From an uncultured Lachnoclostridium sp. (GTDB lineage: Bacteria > Bacillota > Clostridia > Lachnospirales > Lachnospiraceae): 64,000 nucleotides of DNA. The notes below the pieces were generated by a model. It saw nothing but the letters and a program-made list of their open reading frames with translations, did no database searches and was not told the origin of the DNA. The position numbers and the translations under genes were made by a program. This document shows, one piece after another, positions 56,578 to 64,000 of this stretch (positions are counted from its first letter, which is position 1; the number at the start of each line of letters is the position of its first letter). The stretch spans positions 1-64,000 of the forward strand of contig CAKNJS010000008.1 of assembly GCA_930986645.1 (NCBI GenBank). Reading direction: 5' to 3'.

Positions 56578-57077
56578 ATGAAAATAAGGAAGCACTGAGA
56601 ATCGAGATACTGAAATATCTGGAAAAGCACAGCAGGGTGGATCTTAGGGAACTCGCTGTGCTCATGGGAGTGGAAGAAGCAGAGGCTGCCAATGAGATGG
56701 CAGAGATGGAGAAAGAAAAGATCATCTGCGGTTATCATACGCTGATCGATTGGGATAAAACCGGAGTTGAGATGGTAACGGCTCTGATCGAAGTGCGCGT
56801 GACTCCGCAGAGGGACAGAGGGTTTGACCGTATCGCAGAGCGGATCTACAACTATCCGGAAGTCTATGCAGTTTATCTGATTTCCGGCAGTTATGACCTG
56901 CTGGTGACTCTGGAAGGAAAAAGCCTGAAGGAGGTTTCCCGGTTTGTGTCTGAGAAACTTTCTCCCATCGAGGGCGTGCTCAATACTGCAACTCATTTTA
57001 TTTTAAAGAAATATAAAGACCACGGCACCATCATGATACCGAAAAAAGAGTCGGAAAGGATGCTGGTGACACCGTAA
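56574..57077 (+). CDS. Lrp/AsnC-family transcriptional regulator
   Basis: A 167-residue regulator: N-terminal winged HTH (IEILKYLEKHSRVDLRELAV) and a C-terminal RAM/AsnC domain (ALIEVRVTPQRDRGFDRIAE, VYLISGSYDLLVTLEG). It overlaps the aminotransferase gene by one base, so it probably responds to the amino acid that enzyme handles. Confidence 0.92.
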   Translation: MNENKEALRIEILKYLEKHSRVDLRELAVLMGVEEAEAANEMAEMEKEKIICGYHTLIDWDKTGVEMVTALIEVRVTPQRDRGFDRIAERIYNYPEVYAVYLISGSYDLLVTLEGKSLKEVSRFVSEKLSPIEGVLNTATHFILKKYKDHGTIMIPKKESERMLVTP

Positions 57078-58249
57078 TGAGAAATCCATTGTCAAAGAAG
57101 ATCATAGATATACAGCCTTCGGGGATACGCAGGTTCTTCGATGTGGCAAATGAAATGGAAGATGCCATTTCTCTGGGAGTCGGCGAGCCGGACTTTGATA
57201 CGCCGTGGCGTATCCGAGATGAGGGAATCTTCAGTCTTGAAAAAGGAAGAACTTTTTATACATCTAATGCAGGTCTCAAAGAGCTGAGAAAGGAAATATG
57301 CAAATATCTGGAGCGCAAGATCGGTGTAACTTACGATCCGCTGAAAGAAACACTGGTAACTGTGGGAGGGAGCGAAGCCATCGATGTTGGCCTGCGCTGT
57401 ATGCTCGATCCCGGAGATGAAGTGCTGATCCCGCAGCCGAGCTATGTGTCCTATCTGCCCTGTACGGTCATGGCGGACGGAGTGCCGGTGGTGGTTCCGC
57501 TGCAATATGAAAATAATTTCAAACTGACGGTGGAAGATCTCGAGAAATATACAACGCCGAAGACAAAAGTGCTGATCATGCCGTTTCCCAATAATCCTAC
57601 GGGATCTATTATGACAAGAGAAGATCTGGAACCGGTGGCAGACTTTGTAAAAGAACATGACCTGTATGTAATGTCGGATGAGATCTACTCGGAGCTTACT
57701 TATCAGACAAAGCATGTTTCTATAGCGAGTCTTCCGGGGATGCGGGAGAGAACGCTGGTGATCAATGGATTTTCCAAAGGATTTGCCATGACCGGATGGC
57801 GGCTCGGCTACTGCTGCGGCCCTGAAATGATCATCGAACAGATGACAAAGCTTCACCAGTTTGCAATCATGTGCGCACCTACGACCAGTCAGTACGCTGC
57901 GGTAGAAGGACTTAAAAACTGTGAAGATGAAGTGGAAGAGATGAGGCAGTCCTACAACCAGAGACGCCGGTTTCTTATGCATGAATTTAAACGGATGGGA
58001 CTGGAGTGCTTTGAACCGTTCGGGGCGTTCTACGTATTTCCTAGTATAAAAGAGTTCAAAATGAGCTCGGAGGAATTTGCCACAAGGCTCCTTCGGGAAG
58101 AGAAGGTGGCAGTTGTTCCGGGAACTGCTTTCGGAGAGTGCGGGGAGGGATTCCTGCGTATCTCCTATGCATATTCGCTGGATGATTTAAAAGAAGCTCT
58201 GGGACGCGTGGAGAGATTTATCAACAGGCTGAGAGAGGCACAGCTGTAA
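57077..58249 (+). CDS. Class I/II pyridoxal-phosphate aminotransferase
   Basis: A 390-residue fold-type I aminotransferase. SLGVGEPDFDTPW, YTSNAGLKELRKEIC, PNNPTGSIMTREDLE, SDEIYSELTY and the PLP Lys in GFSKGFAMTGWRLGY are present. It resembles PatA/aromatic or alanine aminotransferases of Firmicutes. Pairing with an Lrp regulator is a common arrangement in Lachnospiraceae. Substrate is not evident. Confidence 0.92.
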   Translation: MRNPLSKKIIDIQPSGIRRFFDVANEMEDAISLGVGEPDFDTPWRIRDEGIFSLEKGRTFYTSNAGLKELRKEICKYLERKIGVTYDPLKETLVTVGGSEAIDVGLRCMLDPGDEVLIPQPSYVSYLPCTVMADGVPVVVPLQYENNFKLTVEDLEKYTTPKTKVLIMPFPNNPTGSIMTREDLEPVADFVKEHDLYVMSDEIYSELTYQTKHVSIASLPGMRERTLVINGFSKGFAMTGWRLGYCCGPEMIIEQMTKLHQFAIMCAPTTSQYAAVEGLKNCEDEVEEMRQSYNQRRRFLMHEFKRMGLECFEPFGAFYVFPSIKEFKMSSEEFATRLLREEKVAVVPGTAFGECGEGFLRISYAYSLDDLKEALGRVERFINRLREAQL

Positions 58250-58311
58250 GAGACAGATTTTTTTGTTTCAGAGAGCAGAATTATTACAGAAAAACAGCAG
58301 GAGATAATATT

Positions 58312-58806
58312 ATGCTTAATATCGTACTTCTTGAGCCGGAGATTCCGGCAAACACAGGCAATATAGGGAGGACGTGCGCTGCATCCGGCACACGTCTCCA
58401 TCTGATCGAACCTTTGGGATTCAGCCTCAGTGAAAAGGCGTTAAAACGCGCGGGGATGGATTACTGGAAAGATCTGGACGTCACTACATATATTGATTAT
58501 CAGGATTTCCTCGATAAGAATCCGGGCGCGAAGATTTATATGGCGACAACTAAGGCACAGAAACTATATACGGAAGTTTCTTATGAAGACGACTGTTATA
58601 TCATGTTCGGGAAAGAGAGCGCGGGTATACCCGAAGAGATTCTCGTACAGAATCAGGAAAACTGTATCCGTATTCCGATGATGGAGAAGATCCGATCGCT
58701 GAATCTCGGAAATTCGGCCGCGATCGTGCTGTATGAAGCATTGAGGCAGAATGGATTTGCCGGAATGGAGCGGGAAGGACATCTGCATTATCTGAATTGG
58801 AACTAA
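58312..58806 (+). CDS. trmL: tRNA (cytidine(34)-2'-O)-methyltransferase
   Basis: A 164-residue SPOUT methyltransferase. N-terminal VLLEPEIPANTGNIGRTCAA, MFGKESAGIPEEIL and the C-terminal knot RIPMMEKIRSLNLGNSAAIVLYEALRQ are TrmL signatures. It methylates the wobble nucleotide of tRNA-Leu. CAGGAG precedes the ATG. Confidence 0.94.
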   Translation: MLNIVLLEPEIPANTGNIGRTCAASGTRLHLIEPLGFSLSEKALKRAGMDYWKDLDVTTYIDYQDFLDKNPGAKIYMATTKAQKLYTEVSYEDDCYIMFGKESAGIPEEILVQNQENCIRIPMMEKIRSLNLGNSAAIVLYEALRQNGFAGMEREGHLHYLNWN

Positions 58807-58823
58807 AGTTTTATGGAAGAAAG

Positions 58824-58870
58824 AAATTCCTGCATAAATCAAGAAAAAGATTTATGCAGGAATTTTTTTA
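58824..58870 (+). terminator. Strong terminator after trmL
   Basis: A perfect 17-bp stem (AAATTCCTGCATAAATC at 58824-58840 with its complement at 58849-58865), 8-base loop, and a T-run to 58869. Confidence 0.92.
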
Positions 58871-58907
58871 TATTAATGAATAATTATCGAATCTGCTAAT
58901 ATATACT

Positions 58908-58935
58908 TTGAATAATCGGCAACTTCATGTATAAT
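58908..58935 (+). promoter_or_regulatory. Promoter of the V/A-type ATPase operon
   Basis: TATAAT (58930-58935) with TTGAAT (58908-58913) 16 bp upstream, ~110 bp before the first gene. Confidence 0.55.
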
Positions 58936-59044
58936 ATTACCAAATACTGTGCAAAAACATATGATATTCTATTTTCTGCATGAAGCAGGAAGGAATGGAA
59001 AAACTAAGAAAACGGAAATGATCCGGAAAGGTGGTGGATAAAAT

Positions 59045-59353
59045 ATGGTAGAAGAGACAATCCGGACAATCCGCGAGACCGAGAAACAGGCGCAGGAGAT
59101 CGTGGAGAATGCCCGCAGGGAGAGTGAACGCATCAGAAAAGAGGCAGAAGAGCGTTCCGGCCAGATCCGGGAGGAGATTATCAGAAATGCCCGTGAAGAG
59201 GCAGAAACAGTGATGGAACAGGCACATGTATCCGGCGATGAATCGGTGCGGGGGGCGGAAGCTGTTATCAGGAACGATACAGACAGACTTAAAACTTCCG
59301 CCAAAGAGAAGGAAAAAGAGGCAGTGGAGACGGTGATTTCCATGCTGGCCTGA
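59045..59353 (+). CDS. V/A-type ATPase peripheral-stalk subunit G/H
   Basis: A 102-residue, almost wholly coiled-coil protein (Glu, Arg, Ala-rich heptads; TIRETEKQAQEIVENARRES). It matches the NtpF/AhaH stalk subunit, which pairs with subunit E and connects to subunit I. First gene of the operon, with AAGGTGG before ATG. Confidence 0.88.
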   Translation: MVEETIRTIRETEKQAQEIVENARRESERIRKEAEERSGQIREEIIRNAREEAETVMEQAHVSGDESVRGAEAVIRNDTDRLKTSAKEKEKEAVETVISMLA

Positions 59354-59442
59354 GCAGTGGAAGACGTAATCACGGTAACAGACTGTAAAACAGAAAGAGT
59401 AAGCGGCACGCAGGTGCCGCACGGTAAAGGAGGGAGAGATGA

Positions 59443-61937
<2,495 letters not shown>

Positions 61938-61975
61938 AAGACATTCAGGTATAAGATAAGAAGGAGAGCGAGAAA

Positions 61976-62569
61976 ATGAGTGGACTGGATAAAATGAAAG
62001 CCCGGATTCTCGAAGAGGCGCAGAGCACCGCGCAGGAGATCATTGATAAGGCGAAGTCAGATGCAGACGCAGCTGTTCAGGCTGCAAGAGAGTCAGCTGA
62101 AGCTGAGGCTGCAAAGATCATGGAACGTGCGAAGCGCAATGCTGCAGATTATGGGGTGCGTGTAGATTCCTCTATGGATATGCAGAGAAAACAGGCCATT
62201 CTTGCCACGAAGCAGGAAGTGATCAGCGGCGTGCTGAAAGCGGCGTACGACGCTGTGATGAATCTGGACGATGAAAAATATTTTGAAATGCTGGAGAAGC
62301 TGCTTGAGAAAAACGTTCTGCCTGAGACGGGAGAGATCCGCTTCTCGGCAAAAGATCTGGGGCGGATGCCCGCGGGATTCCCGGACAAGATAAAGAATAT
62401 TGCCGCATCAAAAGGCGGAAGCCTGACAGTTTCCGATAAACCGGAGAAGATGGACGGAGGCTTTCAGCTTGTCTACGGAGGTATTGAGGAAAACTGTACG
62501 ATCAGCGCTGTATTTGCTTCAAAGAGGGAAGAATTATCAGATCAGGTGAACAGGCTGCTGTTCGGATAA
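61976..62569 (+). CDS. ntpE: V/A-type ATPase subunit E
   Basis: A 197-residue stalk protein: N-terminal coiled coil (LDKMKARILEEAQSTAQEII; Ala/Glu-rich to ~residue 80) and C-terminal globular domain (GGFQLVYGGIEENCTISAVF). It binds subunit B and the G/H coil. AAGGAGAGCGAG precedes ATG. Confidence 0.94.
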   Translation: MSGLDKMKARILEEAQSTAQEIIDKAKSDADAAVQAARESAEAEAAKIMERAKRNAADYGVRVDSSMDMQRKQAILATKQEVISGVLKAAYDAVMNLDDEKYFEMLEKLLEKNVLPETGEIRFSAKDLGRMPAGFPDKIKNIAASKGGSLTVSDKPEKMDGGFQLVYGGIEENCTISAVFASKREELSDQVNRLLFG

Positions 62570-62593
62570 AGCGCAGATGTTAGGAGGGTTAAC

Positions 62594-63565
62594 TTGAGTA
62601 ATACAAAATATACTTATGCGGCAGCGCGCATCCGCGCACTGGAAGTATCCCTGTTTTCAGATGCATTTATCGAGCAGCTGCTGGCGTGCAAAAGCGCGGA
62701 TCAGGTCCTTCAGTCTGTGATGGAAAAAGGCTGGGGAAATATGGACTCCGGAACAGATGCCGAAGCTGTGCTGAAGTGCGAGGAAGAGAAGGCATGGGCA
62801 GTGATCCGGGATGTGGCTCCGGATATGAGTGTTTTCGATGTGCTCTCTTACCCGAAGCTGTACCATAATCTGAAGGCAGCGGTTAAAGAGGTGAGCACAG
62901 GCGTGAAAAATCCTGCTATGTTCTACGACGACTGTCCCATCCCCGGTGAAGAGATGTACCGGATCATAGAGAACAGAGAATTTTCAAGGCTCCCGGGCAA
63001 TATGTCCCGGACAGCGCAGGAAGCGCTGGATACACTGCTCCACACCGGAGACGGACAGCTCTGCGATATTATTGTAGACAGGGCGGCGCTGGACGCGATT
63101 GAAGCAGCCGGAAAAAAATCGGGAGAACCGATCATCGAGAACTATGCGGATACGACGGTTGCCATCGCAGACATCAAAATCGCAGTGCGTTCCCAGAAGA
63201 CGGGAAAGAGCGCTGATTTCATGAGAAGCGCTATGGCAGAGTGTGAAAGCCTGAGCATTGATCAGCTGATCCGGGCAGCGCTCTCCGGAATGGAAGAGAT
63301 CGCACAGTATCTGGAGGGCACGTCTTACGCCGGCGGTGCGGATGCCCTTCGGGAGTCGCCGTCAGCCTTTGAACGCTGGTGTGACAACCGCATGATCGAG
63401 ACGTTGAAATCTCAGAAATATGAGGCATTTTCTGTCGGGCCTCTTCTTGGGTATCTGATCGCAAGAGAGAATGAGATCAAGACAGTCCGGATCATTCTGA
63501 CCGGGAAACAAAATGGTTTTACGGATGACGCGATCCGGGAAAGGATAAGGGAGATGTATGTATAA
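62594..63565 (+). CDS. ntpC: V/A-type ATPase subunit C
   Basis: A 323-residue helical protein (YTYAAARIRALEVSLFSDAF, YPKLYHNLKAAVKEV, SVGPLLGYLIARENEIKTVR). It is the V0 'd' type socket that couples the central stalk to the rotor ring. TTG start behind AGGAGGG. It overlaps the next gene by eight bases. Confidence 0.93.
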   Translation: MSNTKYTYAAARIRALEVSLFSDAFIEQLLACKSADQVLQSVMEKGWGNMDSGTDAEAVLKCEEEKAWAVIRDVAPDMSVFDVLSYPKLYHNLKAAVKEVSTGVKNPAMFYDDCPIPGEEMYRIIENREFSRLPGNMSRTAQEALDTLLHTGDGQLCDIIVDRAALDAIEAAGKKSGEPIIENYADTTVAIADIKIAVRSQKTGKSADFMRSAMAECESLSIDQLIRAALSGMEEIAQYLEGTSYAGGADALRESPSAFERWCDNRMIETLKSQKYEAFSVGPLLGYLIARENEIKTVRIILTGKQNGFTDDAIRERIREMYV

Positions 63566-63881
63566 GATTGCAGTGGTCGGCGATTATGACAGTATCTACG
63601 GTTTCGCCACATTGGGGCTTAGCATCTGCCCTGTGAGGAACCGGGAGGAAATACGTGAAAAGCTCCGCAGTCTTGCGGAAGAAGAATATGGGATCATCTA
63701 TATCACGGAAGCGGCGGCGGCCGAAGTGGGAGATGAGCTGGAAAAGTATCGTGAGAAGACTCTGCCGGCGATCATCCAGATACCGGGAGTATCCGGCAAT
63801 ACCGGAGCAGGCGTCGAGGGTGTGAAGAAGACGGTGGAACAGGCGGTCGGATCAGATATTCTGTTTGGAGGAGTAAGCTAA
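63558..63881 (+). CDS. ntpG: V/A-type ATPase subunit F
   Basis: A 107-residue small Rossmann-like protein ([47 protein letters not shown]). It is the central-stalk F subunit (NtpG in Enterococcus naming), which joins subunit D in the rotor. Its start overlaps subunit C and its stop overlaps the start of subunit A by one base. Confidence 0.93.
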   Translation: MYKIAVVGDYDSIYGFATLGLSICPVRNREEIREKLRSLAEEEYGIIYITEAAAAEVGDELEKYREKTLPAIIQIPGVSGNTGAGVEGVKKTVEQAVGSDILFGGVS

Positions 63882-64000
63882 TGAGCACAGGAGTGATTAA
63901 GAAAGTCGCAGGCCCTCTTGTCATCGCAGAGGGAATGCGCGATGCAAATATGTTCGATGTGGTCCGTGTGTCGAATCAGCGTCTGATCGGCGAGATCATC
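63881..64000 (+). CDS. ntpA: V/A-type ATPase catalytic subunit A (5' part, cut by window end)
   Basis: The first 40 codons ([20 protein letters not shown], then [16 protein letters not shown]) match the N-terminal beta-barrel of the catalytic A subunit. ATG follows TTTGGAGGAGTAAGCTA. The remaining ~550 residues, and subunits B and D, should lie beyond the window. Confidence 0.93.
   Translation, partial: MSTGVIKKVAGPLVIAEGMRDANMFDVVRVSNQRLIGEII

Overview
The window looks like a chromosome segment of an anaerobic, amino-acid-fermenting Firmicute, most probably a gut Lachnospiraceae (Clostridium scindens/hylemonae/Faecalicatena-like). The evidence is the proline Stickland genes, glycyl-radical and B12 enzymes, a large Firmicutes-type SRP RNA, strong AGGAGG ribosome sites, both an F-type and a V/A-type ATPase operon, and several families typical of Lachnospiraceae. 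No species assignment can be proven from the sequence alone.

Region 1 (1-5.2 kb) is eroded accessory DNA: a tyrosine recombinase cut off after its N-terminal half, a MATE exporter, an XRE/Uma2 gene with an internal deletion, a membrane-anchored MutS-like ATPase and a LysR regulator. Region 2 (5.2-23.6 kb) is the core of the window, a proline module. prdC, prdA, a duplicated-domain protein and prdB encode a D-proline reductase whose PrdB has Cys where selenocysteine is normally found. They are followed by an amino-acid ABC transporter, a cytidylate-kinase-like protein, a proline racemase fused to a complete TetR domain, an EamA exporter, glutamate dehydrogenase, 4-hydroxyproline dehydratase (HypD) with its radical SAM activase, P5C reductase, an ornithine-type aminotransferase and an iron alcohol dehydrogenase. 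Read as a pathway, hydroxyproline (HypD) and ornithine (aminotransferase) are both turned into pyrroline-5-carboxylate, reduced to L-proline (ProC), racemised (PrdF) and reductively cleaved to 5-aminovalerate (PrdAB), which uses up reducing power.

Region 3 (23.6-29.4 kb, minus strand) is a B12-dependent diol/glycerol dehydratase operon (three subunits, two-part reactivase, adenosyltransferase) with a well-formed promoter and phased upstream repeats. No microcompartment shell genes are present. Region 4 (29.4-36.4 kb) holds an M20 amidohydrolase, a MATE gene broken by an internal deletion, maf, a YgjP-type metallohydrolase, a membrane-bound polysaccharide deacetylase and two integral membrane proteins.

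Region 5 (36.7-43.4 kb) is the complete F1Fo ATP synthase operon (B-E-F-H-A-G-D-C), closed by a strong terminator and followed by a 67-bp tandem repeat. Region 6 (43.5-58.9 kb) is mostly housekeeping: Pit phosphate transporter and its DUF47 partner, a degenerate GGDEF-EAL protein, a Sfp-type phosphopantetheinyl transferase, VanY peptidase, an HTH protein, dGTPase, DUF6128 protein, tadA, DUF2798 protein, SRP RNA, a B12-binding radical SAM protein, a 33-residue membrane peptide, an AIR-synthase-like protein, an Lrp regulator, an aminotransferase and trmL. Region 7 (58.9 kb to the end) is a V/A-type ATPase operon (H-I-K-E-C-F-A) that runs off the window inside subunit A. Its K subunit keeps the full Na+-ligand set, whereas the F-type c subunit lacks two Na+ ligands, so the two enzymes may use different ions.
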